Under the pieces are notes generated by a model. It did not search any database and was not told where the DNA came from. It saw only the letters and a program-made list of their open reading frames with translations. This document shows positions 10,652 to 25,600 of a DNA stretch of 64,000 bases, in pieces. The stretch spans positions 22,544,727 to 22,608,726 of the forward strand of contig NC_080051.1 of the NCBI RefSeq assembly GCF_026212465.1. Reading direction: 5' to 3'. Source of the stretch: Amaranthus tricolor. Taxonomy: Eukaryota > Streptophyta > Magnoliopsida > Caryophyllales > Amaranthaceae. Positions within the stretch are counted from its first letter, which is position 1. Each line of letters opens with the position of its first letter. Made by a program: the position numbers and the translations under genes.

Positions 10652-13600
10652 ATGGACGTGGATATGGAGACTTCGCCAAGCTACTTCGATCCCCATGACC
10701 TCAACATCAGGGAGCAGTATCGTCGTTACGGGTATTCTTTAACTACTGCATTCTCTTTTTTTTTTTTGAGTTGTGTTGTTGAATATTACATCACATTTCA
10801 CCTTTTCAGTCTTAAATTTGGTAATTCATAAATCAGCAATTGATTTCTAAGTCGGTAGGTTTGGGACCGGATACAATTAATTTGTTGCCTAATTCAGAGT
10901 TAGTCATTAGGGTTTTGTCTTAAGAAAGATTAATGCTGGTTGTATGGGAGTTTGCTCTTGCTATCCAGCCAACCTTGCAATAAGGTCACTTCAAATGCCA
11001 AAGTATTGTGCACAAGTAACACCGGTTAGAAGCGCCCAGAATGATTTTCCGGAAATCTTCTCCGATCCTTAAGTCAGCAAGTATCCCATATGAGTGCCTA
11101 ATAAACCCTTACCCAAGTGCACAGTGGCTCTTAGCTTGGAGAATTATATTAGGGTTTGTTTGTAGCGTGAGACTTAAGTTATCAAAGTAATCCTTTGTCC
11201 TATACATTAAGTGCAAATAATTGAGGGAGTGTTCTTAGTTCATTCACTTAGTTCTCAATAAATATTGCTTGAAGTTTAATAAATACTTGAGAGTAAATGC
11301 TTACTGAATGTCTTTTGCTCAGAGTATGTCTTTTGCTCATTTGTCTACTGAATGTCCTTTTTGACCTTGTGATATTACTATTATCGACATTGGAGCATAC
11401 CCCTATGGTTTCGTGTGAAGGTGGCTATAACACTACGTGCTCCTCTATTATTGGTCTAAAACCATGCATTAAATGCCAAGTTCGACCTTTCATAAAAAGG
11501 TGAGACCTCTTTGGATTCCCAATGACTGCGTGTGTTTGACACACAATGATTATAGAATATTTACCGTTAAGTTACCGTGCTGTCTCTACTTTACATTAAC
11601 GACCCAAATCTTAGCATATCTCCCCGTATCTCTTAACTTTCCTTATAAGTTAAACCCTTCAGGTTTTTAGTAATTCACCCAGCATCCTGAAGGGAGGATT
11701 TTCCTCATAGAATGACACTCCAGACCAGGGCTTCCAGATCAGATACTTCCAGCCTAGCTTGGACCATTGGACCATCCATGTCACTTTTTGGTCCAAACAA
11801 CCAATGGTTTGGTTGTGCTTTTCCTCCGGACGTCTCTTGACCTAGACCACATAGGGTCCAGTTCAGGCTTCTAGGTTTATCTTTTGGTCCAGATGCCTGA
11901 CATTTGGTCTAGACACATACAGTAGGTCAGGTGAAAAATACATAATTTGTAGGATCATAATCATTTTTAGGTGACGTGACTTGTTATGAAACTAGAAATC
12001 TAAATTAGGGGCACCAAATAGTATACATTTGCAAAAACAATCGTAATCGGATGACCAATATAATACATCCATCGTTTCATATTGTTTGTTACATTTGACC
12101 GAGAATTCTCACAATTTGTTAGCTATGTGAACCCATATATGTTAATTGGTCATCCACCAAGATTCTATTTCTACATTCATTTTGGTTTTTCTATCAATCT
12201 CTAAATCTTAATTTTTCATATCATTTTCCACTTCTGCCGTCCAAGTTAATTAGTTTTCCTTGTCTTCATTTTAAATCTCCCAAGTTCCAACATTTTGCTT
12301 CCTTGTTAGTTTTCCAGTATTCTGTCCTTGATCACGCTAAAGTCATCTTAGACGGTTCTCTTTCATCTGATTCTAGAGAACTGCGACACTTACACTTTCT
12401 TAGGTCTTCATTTCTAATTTTCTCCCCCAAAGTATGTCCACTCATAGACATCCAACAAATCCTCTCTTTAACTTTAATGGCACACCTCAATCGCATAATA
12501 TCCTAGTGGCCGCTCTATATTTGCCGCCCACACTTAATCTTATTGGTCATTTAATGTTAGATATCTCGATGCTTTGAAATCTATGCTATGAAATATGGAC
12601 ATAAGGTATTTTAAAGTATCCACTTGATGATATTCCTTTCTCTTCTAGCTTTATAGTGTTTCTGGTAATCTCAATTTTGCTAAAGTTAACACTATATATT
12701 CCATCTTACTTAACTTAATTTAAATCTTTGTGACTCCAACTCTATATGTTTCATTCTAACTTAACATTTACCCCATTCTCGGTCCCAATCATCAAAATAA
12801 TGTTGTCAGCAAATAACATGCTCCAAAACACGCTTCTTAGATCGTTTGAGTAATCTAAACAAGGATTGTTGAAATAAAAAGGGACATAGGGCTAAGCCTT
12901 GGCGAATGCCAATTTTTATTAGGAAATTCTTCACATGTCCTAACATTTATTTTTACTTTTCGATACTTATTTTGCAACATATTAATGTGTTTCTTAGAAA
13001 TGCTCTTCTTGCGACATATTAATGTCGTGTGTAGGATTGCGTACCTGCTTGCTACTATTATTTATATTCTATCCCAGTCCCCCTCTTGTTCGGAGGTTGT
13101 GTTTGGGTTTTAATTAATAAGGAGGTACATTGGCTAACATATGACTTCTCATCAATTTCGGGTAATTGAAGAATGATGATATTGCCTGCTATTTATATTG
13201 AGATGCTTTACTTTAAGTGCAGAAAGATAAGTAGCACTTCACCACTTCGAAGTAGTCCTGCCTCTAGCTTTGGTGAAGGTAGGATGTCCAATACTGCATT
13301 GTATCTAGAAGACATTAAACAAGAGGCTGAAAGCCTGGATTATAGAGAAACAACTCCTTCACGAACACATTCAGCTTACAAAGGAAGATCATTTGATGTT
13401 CAGTTAACTCCAGAACTGCATAGTGCCATTGACTCATCTCATCAAGGTGGAATTTATTCATCAAAAGCGTGCAAACTTGAGGAGGATGTACATGATGCTA
13501 GTGAATCTACATTCTCTTTGTTTGCATCTCTTCTGGATTCTGCCAGTCAAGGTGATGAAGTTAACCCACTTGGAACAAATTAGTTGTAAACATTTGCTTG

Positions 13601-16600
13601 TGTTGGTCTTGTATCTTATCATTTGTCATCCATATGTTGCAGGGCTTATATCTATGCCTGATCTTATTCTTCAGTTTGAGAAATCATGCCGTGATGTTTT
13701 TGAATCTATGAGGTGCTTTTATTTATCTTTATCCCTCATATTGCATGCCAACTTTTTCATAATGTTAAATGCATACTCTGAATCTTTAATGACTCGAAGT
13801 TATACAATTGTTATGCATAATTGCTTGCTATTAAATATTGTTGTATTGGACACCATGTTCACTGACCTCTGATGGAGAAAATCTCATGGAAACTACAAAG
13901 ATGGGAACGAGATTGAAAGAAATTATAACCTACAATTGCTGGACAGTTATCGGTTGCGTACAAGTGGGATGTCTTAATATTGGGGTTATATTGATGAATC
14001 TAAATCTCTATGGAGCAAGTATTTTTCTTCGTAATGAGTTGAGTTGAGAGATAATGACATTTAGTAGACAAATGAGCAAAAGACAAATGACCTTGTAATA
14101 AACTAATCGGGTCTTGAACCGTCAAGACCAAGAACTTAGAAAAACAGATATAGAACAACAGAATGTAATGTGTATTGATTGTAATCTCGAGCATTACAAG
14201 AAATATAGTTATACAAGCATTTAAGAGGCTTGCAACTCTCCCAAAATGAGTATAAAACTCAACCTAAAAGTGTAATAAAATTTCCTTATATGTTTCTCTA
14301 CTTACCCATTCTTTTTTTATACTAGTTTTCTCTCCCCTACTAGTATATTGCAACAGATTAGCCCCAACCCGTTACCAAAACTGATTAATGAACACAAGAT
14401 ATGAGCAATTCGAGTCTGCTCTTGACTGTAAAAGGACTTTCTCCTTGTTCTTATTATTCAAAAGCTATCTAAACATTACAAGGGTGGCTCTTTATATAGC
14501 CTAAGCCCCAAAAGACAACTAAAATTACAAAGACTAATTTATAGTGAAATGTCGATGATGCCCTTAGACCCTTTGACCCAAGTCATCTCATATATCTAAC
14601 TAGTAGTACTTACCCATGATACCCTTGTAACTAATATATCATATACCTCTACTGTGATTGCATCTATGGACTCATTTTGAAACCATGCTGGAAGGTCAGT
14701 CAATAAGTGTATTTTGTTGCTCTTTGAGTTCTGTTGTTCGAGGGGAAATAGGAGGCTTTCAAGGAACCTTTCTTGCTTTTACTTCATGGGAGTTTACCTG
14801 ATGTGCCTTTAATGATATAACCTTGATCTGTAATCTGACTAGTGGTGTTTTAACCTGATTTCTGAGGACTTCTTGTTCTCAGTTGGTGTACTCTAATAAT
14901 CTTCTGTACTTAGATCTGTTTGATTAACTTATGTGTATTAGGTGCAAAACTAGTCCATCCCATATGCTAGAGGGTTCTAGTGTATTTAATGAGCTCTTCC
15001 ATTGCTACTTTTATCATGCTACTAAATGTTATTCAATCTTTTATTGATTCTCTTGCAAATGAGGAAGGGTTTATGATGCTTTTTGGGCGCTAGTGCTGCA
15101 CATCCCTGTCCTTTTTTATTAAAATTTGAGTGTGCTCACAAATGTGCTCCAGGTATGGCTCTAGTGAGAGATATCGGATTGTAGAAGACAGATTAATGCG
15201 ACAAAAAGCTCAATTATTACTTGACGAAGCTGCTTCGTGGTCACTTCTTTGGTATATCTATGGAAAAGGTGGTTTAAATTTGTTTGCTATAAGTGGAGCT
15301 TATTATGCTTTTATTTTTAATCTTGGTTCACAAGTCCATTTTCTCCTTTATTTTTTATGTGTCTCATAGTTTTGTTTATGGTTTTGTTCAAAGCAAACAA
15401 TAAGCCCTGTATGGCATGCAAGGTTTTTTGAGTCTTAAAGGTGTGTTAGAATTTGAAATTTAGAGTCTGATTTTCCAATCCTTTTTCACAAATTAGAAGT
15501 CAATGTCTTGTGTCTGAGATGGGAAACTCTAGCACAAACTACAAAGCAATCAAAAAATAGAAGCTAACTTCAACAATCGAGCTAATCGGTAATTGAAACA
15601 ACACAAAGCAAAACTAGTGGAAGGACTTGAGACGTTAAGTTTTTATGGGATACCATATGGAAATAATTTACTGCCCGAATTCTTATTATGTCATTGCGAA
15701 GGAGGCTGTATTCAGATGGAAAGCTATACAAAAGACAGATGGCACGACCCTAGTTGAGAAGTGATCCTGCATCCAAGCCATCTGATATTAAACCTATGAA
15801 GTCTGGTGATGTACATCCTTTGTGTAACTAAACAGTTCTATGATGAGTTGCGTTGGAGTATTGTGCTTGCAATACTGTTTGTGTAAGGCTGAATCGTTGC
15901 ATGTTGTCTAGGGATATTGCTATTTATGTTCTGTGGAACATTCAACATTTGTCATGACTCATGATAGCTAGATTGAAGTTGTATAAGTTAACCATAGCTT
16001 CAAGTTCAGCTTTGTCTGACTATTGTTTGGGGAAGGGGGATGTCGAATGTCAATCAGTGCAATAGTGAATTAGCCATAAAAAGGAAAAATAAAACTCCAG
16101 TATAAACATTGTGTGGTTTCTTTATGTCCAAGCATTTAATCTATTTGAGAAACATATCTATTCCTTCAGAAGTAATTCATACTCCCTCCAATTCAGAACT
16201 ATTGTCCCATTTCCTTATTGGGTAAGTTCACCTCAAATGTCCCTATTTTTAGTAATGATTTTATTACCATTTTACCCTTAAAGTTACAAAAATACCCTCA
16301 TTTAATTTTATTAATTCTCTAAACAAACTATTAAAACCTTATAATTAAACCCCCTAATACCCATCTAATTAACTACTCCTTCCTTTATTATAATTCCTCA
16401 CCTTCTATATTCACATAAAAACCCAAACTCCCTCACTTCTCATCTTATGTGTCTGCCTTCTTCATCTTCATCTTCATGTCCCATTTTTCATCAGTAATCA
16501 TCTTCTTTGTACGTCTTCATCTTCTTCTTCTCGCTTCTGTTCTTCGTCCTCACCGAAGCTCATCATCTTCATCTTCATGCTCTTCCCCTCCTTCATCTTC

Positions 16601-19600
16601 TAGATCGGATAAAAGCCCTAATTTTTCATTTTCATCTTCATCTTCATGTTCTTGATCCTAGATGTACTTTCAGGGTAAGGATTGCGATTATCAGATAAAA
16701 GTCTTCATTTTTCGTGATTATCAGATTAAGCCATAAAATTGTTGTTCTTCCTCTCCTTCCTCTTTTAGATCTGATTTTATTATGAATTTTTCACTTTTAG
16801 GTTTTTAATTTAGTCGTTTTTCATTTTTCTTAGTTTGGGTTGTTAAAGATCTGATTTTGTTCTTAGTTTGGGTTTTATTAAAGATTTGATTTTGTTAGTT
16901 TGGGTTGTTATTAAAGATATGGAATTGTACATGTAATTCTTAGTTTGGGTTGTTGTTGTTCTTAGTTTTTTTTGAAATTTTGTATATGTAATTCTGTACA
17001 TGTAATTCTTGATTTTGGTTGAAATTTTGTTTGATTTTCCTTCAAACTGATGTTCTCCTTTTGGGTTCATTTAGAAATGGAAAGAATGATTAAATTTTAA
17101 TTACTTTAATTAATTTCTCTTAATTGCTCATGTGACCCATCATTTTAGGTGGTCCCTTCACATCCTTAATATTTGTGCCCAAACAAATGGGACAATAGTT
17201 GTGAATTGGAGGGAGTATATATTTTCACTAGATTAAGAGCATCGCACATTCTATTTAGAAAGCTTGTCCTTTTGAGTTTGTTAAATAATAAGTTTGGTCA
17301 GGTTTGTGTGAGTTTTCTATATTTTTAGATTCTCTTTTTTTCTACAGGAAGTGAAGAAATTCCTGAAGATCTTATTATGGTAACGTGTCTTCAGTTTGAT
17401 CACTTTGAAGTTTGTTTTGCCCATTTGTTTTCTAAAACCATTAATTTTGGAGATGGGAACTGACTGATGCACACTTGGCAGGCCCCGACAACTTCACATC
17501 TGGAAGCTTGTCAGTTTGTTGCCAATGATCTCACAGCACAATTGTGCCTTCGAATTGTTCTGTGGCTTGAAGATCTAGCGTCTAAAGCCCTAGACTTGGA
17601 GAGCAAGGTAAGCTAAACTGTTCTTCTGCTCAATGTCTTTGATTTGCCATTCATCAGTGATTCATGCTGTGAAATTTGTCATGGTTTTGTTGCATTTAGT
17701 TTTTTTGGACTAAATGTATAAGAGTCTTATATATTGGAGCCCTATGAATTATGATCTTCAATGTCTATATTTCTTTAGTTTCTTAACAGAAGTTAATTTT
17801 ACTTTTTTTTTAATTTCATTTTACCATGTTGAGTTCAGTGACGAATGCCATTGGATAAGATGCTTTATAAATTCAAGAAGAGGAATTCAGTTTGGCTCAA
17901 TGTTACGTGGAACTGGATAAAATGCAAAATAGGGTACATGAATAAGAATGCAGGACGCTACCTTAAAATTATCTGGAACAATTGTTTCCCTAAAAATATA
18001 CAAACTGTCCAAATCACCTGAAATCTCGTACATAATGTGTAGTTGAAGCCTCAAACTTGGGACAAAGTTGTGGAAGCAAATAGTTCCTTAATTTAGGACG
18101 AAGTTCGAAGTATGCGGACTGGTGGATAGTTCCTAATTCTCCGTTTCTGTGGTTTGGCTAGTAAACGCTGATTGACTAATTCCGTAAGATCCTGCTTGTT
18201 ATTAGTCTTACGCTAATCCATTGTGCACTGAGTGAACTCATGAGTATCTATTTAGCCTTTGAGGGGGATATTTTATTTGAAATAATTTTGTTATGTAGAG
18301 TATAGACTATAGAGTGTGTCTATTCTATTTAAGCTGATTATCATAATTTACTTGTCTTGATCTGAGTTCTTGCCTCTTGGCCTTGATTGCTTTAATAGAG
18401 ATATATGTCAAATTTTGGAGGTAATTGATGCTATCTTCCCCAAATAAACACGATATTTTTCTCTCTTGAATGTTATACTCCCTCTATCCCATTCAATTTG
18501 CACAATTTATTTTGTTTGTCTCACTCATTTTGCTTCATTTCCTAATTCTGAAGTGGAGCCTACTACTTTTTTAATCTCATCCACGCATTTCATGAGTGTG
18601 CTCTTCTTGATGGGTTAAAGCTCTAAAAGATAGTATATTGTGAATTTAGGAGGAAAATAAGTGATGTATTTGGTGACCAAATTTTGTTACAATCATAATG
18701 TGGGACTTAATTGCTTCCCCTTGTTATGCAAGAAGCTTTCGGCCAGCGCTTTGTTGCCAAGATTTAGGCTCTATGTGAGTTGGGAATGTAGTATACATTT
18801 TAAAATAAGTCCACGCAGCATAGACCCTTAGACTTGCTAAACTAGGTAATGTCTGCTCATGTTGTCTGTGAAGTTTACATGCTCTACTTGCTAAGCATTT
18901 TTTTGACATGAACACTGTGGTTTTGCAGGTGCATGGATCTCATGTTGGTACTTATCTTCCAAGCTCTGGCATTTGGCATAATACTCAGCGACATCTTAAG
19001 AAAAATGAAATAGGTTTAAAAACTGTCAAACACTTGGATTTTGATGCTCCAACACGAGAAAATGCGCTGCCGTTGCCGGATGATAGAGTATGTTCTTAAT
19101 GTCTAGTATTTTAATGTCAACATTAAGCTTGTGTTGGGATAAGTCTTTGACATTGTTATTGCTTTTGTTATAAAGATGTTTGTCTTGGCATTTTGAACTT
19201 TTAAGCTTGTATACTTTCTCTATAATGCCATTTGCTCTCAGTAAACTGATAGTTTAGTTCCCTGTGTTTATTTTCTCTGGATTATCTTTCCTTGGTTTAC
19301 TACTTTGCTTATCTGTTATTATCTGCTAAGCACCTCTCCCTTTTATAAATTAAATGCCACGAAAGATTTCGGCACAAGTTTGTAGGAAAGTGATAATGTA
19401 GAGAGAATATAGTTGACGGGCAGATGTTAGACCGTACTTTCGAGATTAATAGAGGGAAAATTCATACCATAAAAGGTATGCGACACTTTTTCGGGAGTTC
19501 TTGAAAAGGGAACTATGACACTTAATTTGGACAGAGGCTGTATTTTACATCAATACATCATCTGTTGTCTTCAAGTAGACCTTCTCAAAGATTCAAGTAT

Positions 19601-22600
19601 GTAAACTATTTGCCCTTTTTTTTTCCTAAGCTTTTGTTCTCTTGTATCTTTGCTGCAGCTGGCCTCTCTTAATTGTTTGTTTTTTCAAGCTGGCAGTGAT
19701 GAGTATAGCATTCAAACTGGGTTTTGGTTCCTTTCTTGCAACTCACTCATTAAGAATAGCAATAATCTGAACCTTGCCTAGGAGCAACTTTGTTTTTTCA
19801 AAATGGTTTTCTTTGGAAAAGGATACTAGTCTGCAATTCATGTTGCCTTTGCAGCTCCAGTGTGCGAGGCTTAGGAAGAATAAGGAAAGCAGGGCCCACC
19901 AAATATCTGCATGCCTGTTCATATTACGAGTCTTGTGTTTAGTTTGGAAAGGAATGTTAGAATGTGTTGGAATACATATGCTGAAATTTCGTGGCATGGC
20001 ATTTTCTTACTTAATCTCCAGGGTTGTTTATCAATGATGTTAAACATGATTAAGATGCTATCCTGTTTTCAGATTCATAGGGCTACTGGTCTTCTGCCAA
20101 TAATACTCTTAAAATTAAGCGTTGCTGTCAAATACTGTAGCATTTATTTTCTTAAATATAATTTTGTTTACTTACCCTGTATTCTGGGTAGCTGTGAACT
20201 CCTTTACATGTGTGAATTGCATTTTATTTCCTTCAAATCTTGAAAAACTGATGCTAGTTCACCTGGAACAGAAACAAGATGAATCTCTATTGGAAGATGT
20301 TTGGATTCTGTTAAGAGCTGGAAGATTGGAAGAAGCATGTGAGCTCTGCAGATCTGCAGGACAGGTATGTTCTCTAGAGCTTGCAAGAGCCTGGGATTAA
20401 ATGTTTAAACCTTTTTCTGAAGTTGAGTCTCTTACACAGCCATGGAGGGCTGCAAGTTTATGCCCTTTTGGAGGAATGGACCTAGTCCCATCTGTTGAAG
20501 CATTGTCGAAGAATGGAAAAAACAGAATCCTACAAGCGATTGAACTGGAAAGTGGAATCAGTCGCCAGTGGCGCCTTTGGAAATGGGCATGTTACTCTGC
20601 CTCTGAGGTAATAGTGAATCCTGTATTTTGATGGTATTAATTTCTGTGTAAAATTTCTGTGTATAATTTCAATTTTAAAATTTTCTGATGGTATTAATTT
20701 TTTCATTTATATTTATCTTTGTAAAATGTTAAGAGGATTGCAGAGCAGGGAGGTGGAAAATATGAAGCAGCAGTATATGCAGCTCAGTGTAGCAACTTGA
20801 AGCGTATGCTTCCAACATGCATGGACTGGGAGGTAAATGCATCTGTAAGCAGTAGCTATCGTATGATTCACTGATGTTTGCTTTTTCACTGCATATAATT
20901 GCTCTTATATTCAGAATGCATGGTATATAAATTGATCTATCTTGGTTGCATTATTTCATAGGCTTGTAACCATTAACCTGATCTTCCTTCTCTATAATTC
21001 CACTTTATATTTTTCTTTACTGTGTCCATATATGCAAGGTAGTAATAGGGATACTAAAATAGTCATGCATAACAACCTGATCATTTTTGGTTGCTGTAAC
21101 AAGTCATGTGATCTTGTTTTCTCTACACGAACAATGCAAAAGCTTTAATCCTAAGATCTAAGGTTTATTTGTTTGAAAATCTAAAAGCAAAATTAAATTG
21201 AACCGAATGGAGTGGGAGAATATAATTCATATCAACCCAACATAGTTCTTGTGAAATATATTTTGTTCTTGCATTTTCCCCACTGCCCTCTGATTGTCCA
21301 TGCGTAAATTTTTTTAATACTATTTTCTTCTTGATTTGTTTTACTACAATTGATTATTTCAGTCTTTTAATTTAATTTGATTGCCTGATACTTGGTATTT
21401 TCCTAGTCAGCATGTTGGGCAATGGCCAAGTCATGGCTTGATGTCAAGGTGGACATAGAATTGGCTAGTTTGCAGCCTGGACGAATGGAACTCCTGAAAA
21501 ATTTCGAAGATGCTTATGGTGCTAGTCTTGATCAAAAAGTTGGCAGTTGTGGGAGGCCAGACAACTGGCCATTACAAATTCTGAATCAGCAACCAAGGAA
21601 TCTTTCTTCTCTTATTCAAAAACTTCACTCCAGGTAGCGTGGAAATCAATTGCTGCACTATACTTTTGATCTGCTTCTGTATTTGTATGTCATTTTCTTG
21701 GAAATCAAAATTTAGTTATTTGTCATATTCTTTGTGATTCAGTGACATGGTACGTGAAGCGGTTGCTCGTGGATGCAAAGAGCAGCACCGCCAGATTGAG
21801 GCAAGGATTCAGTTTCTTAATGCTTTATGTTTCTGTATGAGTTGTTAGAGTCATAGTTTTAAAATGCAAACCTAGGTGCGGCGCATGCTTAGAGCGCCTT
21901 GGGCAGGCAATGGGTTGGGCTGGGGCACCTTGATTAAGCAAGGAAGGGAGGGATTCTTTCAGGCGAGCGCTTGAGAGCACCTTTTGGTCTTAGCCTTAGA
22001 AGAAGGCAATTTGATGCGGGCACTCAGCAGCACATATCATGTTTTCTCATCTCTTCATTTTTCGGTTATAAGTTAGGCCGAGGGAAGGGAAAAGGCTAGC
22101 GAGAATCGAAACTAAATTCCTCCTGGGGAAAATGGTACATGCTCTAACTAAGAAAAAACCGTATTCTATTCTCTTCTCTTTGTTTCTTTATTTTGGGTTT
22201 TATTCTGTTTTTTCCGAGGTTTTTCAATTTTTTTCTTGGGTTTTGGGGCGCCTCACATCCAAAGGTTAGCACCTTTGCTTGGATCTAATGCTCTTGGATC
22301 CTTGATGCCTTAAGCTGCCTTACTCTTTTTAAAACTAAGGTCAAAGGTATGGTTAGACTTTGTAATTGATTCCTGTAGTGGGCTTCATGCCGTGTCCTTG
22401 TTTCCGTATGAAATTATCAATTTCATGACAGGGGAAGTTAGTCAAATGTTTGCAACCACCATACTCAGATAATTGCTTCCTTACAAGAGAGCTGTTCTAA
22501 GACATGGAATAGGATATATCTAATGGGTGGTGTTTCGTTGCAATATGGTTAAACACCCCATTCACTAGGTTTGAGTCTTTCTAGTCATGTCCTGGTGGTT

Positions 22601-25600
22601 GATAGACAAAGAAACGCAAGAAAATATAGAAAACTACTGCTTTGTTAATTGAAGGGGAAGGAGGTCAAGAGGAGACAAACAAGATTTGGATTGATAACTA
22701 GACAATGCAAAAAAAAAAAAAAAAAGAAGAGATAGATTTGAGTAATTGTGAATGGCTTGGCATTCCCTAATTCTAACACTATGACAAGAAATAAACTCGA
22801 TTTATTTTTGAATACGCTTGCTTCCCAAGTCTTTGTAATATGTACAATTTTTTGTTTTTTTGCCCGTCTCCTTTAACTGCCTTCTGCCATTTTCCCAAAG
22901 CAACCCCTGACAGAAAGTATACTACAATATCCAAACCAGTCATGGTTGATATCCTTATCCGTTGGAGTTGGAGTTTAGTTGTGAAAGATCTTGTTTCGTT
23001 GTCACTGCTGTATCACATTGAAGTTTAGTTGGTTCCATAAGTACCTGTAGAAATATCAATTGGCTGGATCAAATTCTTGAATTGCTTTAAAGCATGGATG
23101 GCAACTGTCCATCCAACCATAGTTATCAGACCATTGATGACTTCATGCCTCCACTTGTAGAATCCTTTCTTTCACATTGTATTCTGTTCTATGGTTGTTT
23201 TTTGTCATCCTAATATCAGACGATATAGTGTTTAATCTTTAAACAGAGATAAAGCAGCAAACGCAATATCATGTTTTTCTTTTCATCCTAATATCAGGCC
23301 TTGTGGTGTTTAGGTTGCAGAAAAAGAGATGAAGCAGCAGATGTGATGTTGCATCTTTGCATTTTGTTGATGTCTCCCTCCATCATGTTTCTTTTCATTA
23401 TATACTATCCTTCGTTTCTTTTTAATAACTACACTTCCAATTTTCACTTTATTCAATGCGCTATTTTAACATTAAATATCTATAGATGCGCATCATAAAA
23501 AATATAAAAACTGATTAAAAATATGCATTAAAGATGAATCAAACAAGATCCCACTTGACTGTTTTTCTTTGCACATTCAAGAAAAATTGTAAAACAAGAT
23601 TGATTGTAGAATATTGTTTACCATTTAAGTATAGCTATTAATAATAAACGGATGATAGCATCAGCAGGCTAGCATAGGATTTAAGCTGCAGAAACAGAGA
23701 TGTCTATACTTTTTCTGTTTCAAACTTGCTAGTTGTGTTTGTAGGTTGATCTTCTTATCTGGTGTTGCAGCATACCTTAACGAACACTTTCTTTTGGTGG
23801 CTGAGGGTGTATATTTTAATTTCTTTAGGTTAATATGCTTAGATTATCTATTCAATCCATTATCCAAATTTTTTCGAGCTTTTTTCTTTTTTCTTCTTTT
23901 TGCCATGTCTTGCCGTGTTTCCTCAAGCGCTGCTTAAATTTTAATATACCCTTGTAACTGTAACGCTTACTTTTGGAACTTTACTGAAAATATTTTCTGA
24001 TAAGCAGATGATTCTTATGTCCGGAGATATACCTCGTTTATTAGACCTTATATGGTCATGGATTGCACCCTCAGATGATGATCAAAATGCCTTCAGGTAA
24101 AAGAATTAGTGTATCTGGTTTTTGTGATTTTGGAAAGTGGCCTTCCTTTGATTAGCAAGTATTTGAATGTTCCTGAAATACGTGACTCATTTTTTAACAG
24201 CAGTTTTACTAGATTCCTTTGTGATGTGGATTAATGTGTGCAGTGAGGGATGTGGAAAATACTGTAATCACATGGGCAAGAGGCTTAGAAATGACACGTA
24301 GCTGTTTAATTTGGAACAGGGGACTCTGGTAGTTTGTATTTTGCTTTTTAGTGTATTGGCAAGTCCTTTCAAAGTCTTGGATTTGGTATTCTGGTCATCC
24401 TCATAAAGTTATAGCAGTCAGGAAAATTTGATTTGTGTTTAGGGATTTTGTTGAATTATTTGGTTGTATGTGCTCTGACTGTTCACAATTGATTTCCTTA
24501 CTGCGTTGCATTGATAAAAGTACATGCTGATTGGTCCAACGAGTGCTTCTGCATGATAAATTATTTTCTATCTACATTAAGAAAAAACCTTTTGGCTTGC
24601 TGCTCTCTTATGTAGCTTGAATTGATATGTTGTAGGCCTCACGGAGATCCGCATATGATTCGTTTTGGAGCTCATTTAGTACTGGTGCTTAGACTTTTGT
24701 TTGGAGATGAAATGAGGGATAATTTTAAAGAGAAACTAATGAATGTTGGTGATCTTATTCTTAACATGTAAGTACGGTTTTTTTGGTGTTCCAATTTCTT
24801 CATCCTCTAATGCTGACAATTCAAATCTTATCTTATATCAAAAGCTGCCTCTGAATTCTGTTTGATTTCAATCATACTTCACTTCTTTTTTTGAAGTTAA
24901 TTATTAATTGCTTAATAAACGTACAAACCAATTTTATGGCCTAACATGTTATAATGAAGAGCAGGTCTGGAGCAGCGTTGAATGCAGTATATGTAAAAAC
25001 AATTTTTAAGATGTTGTCTTATATGTCAAGATAATCTTTTCCTCGATAAATAGAAATATATTTGTAAAATTTTCAGTATCTAAATCTTGTATATGCCAGT
25101 GAACCGCTATCAGTCCGTTGTGTTTAGTTTCTCTTAATATCTTTAGATTTATGCTGCCCCAGATCAATCTATAGTGTCATTCAGTCATTGTATAATACAG
25201 AAAGTTGTGTTTTAAAATTGCTTGAGGAGATTAAATTAGGAAAGGGTTTTTTTTGAACTTGATGAAAGAAAAAAATTACTCCATCCATTTTGTACAACAT
25301 TTATGTGCAAAAGCTTTTGAGGACTCTTATAGTGTAGGCTGTAAAACAACAAAAAGTGCAGGGAGCTTATTTTATTCTATGACTACTAACAACTAGAATG
25401 TCCAATAAAAGTATCCTATTATTCTCTTCCATTGTAAAATCAAATGTGTCAAGGGAGCTCTGGTCCTTTGAGGTTTGTCTCCTTAAGAGGATTGTGGTAT
25501 TCTTTTTTTTTTAATATAGTATCTCTAAGTTATAATTACTCTGCAGCTATGCTATGTACCTATTTGCGCAACAACATGAGGAGTTGGTTGGTATTTATGC

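Noticed and set aside
13423..13872. 149-aa ORF overlapping NUP107 exons 2 and 3
   Set aside because: Wrong frame relative to the conserved NUP107 reading frame; runs through the introns.
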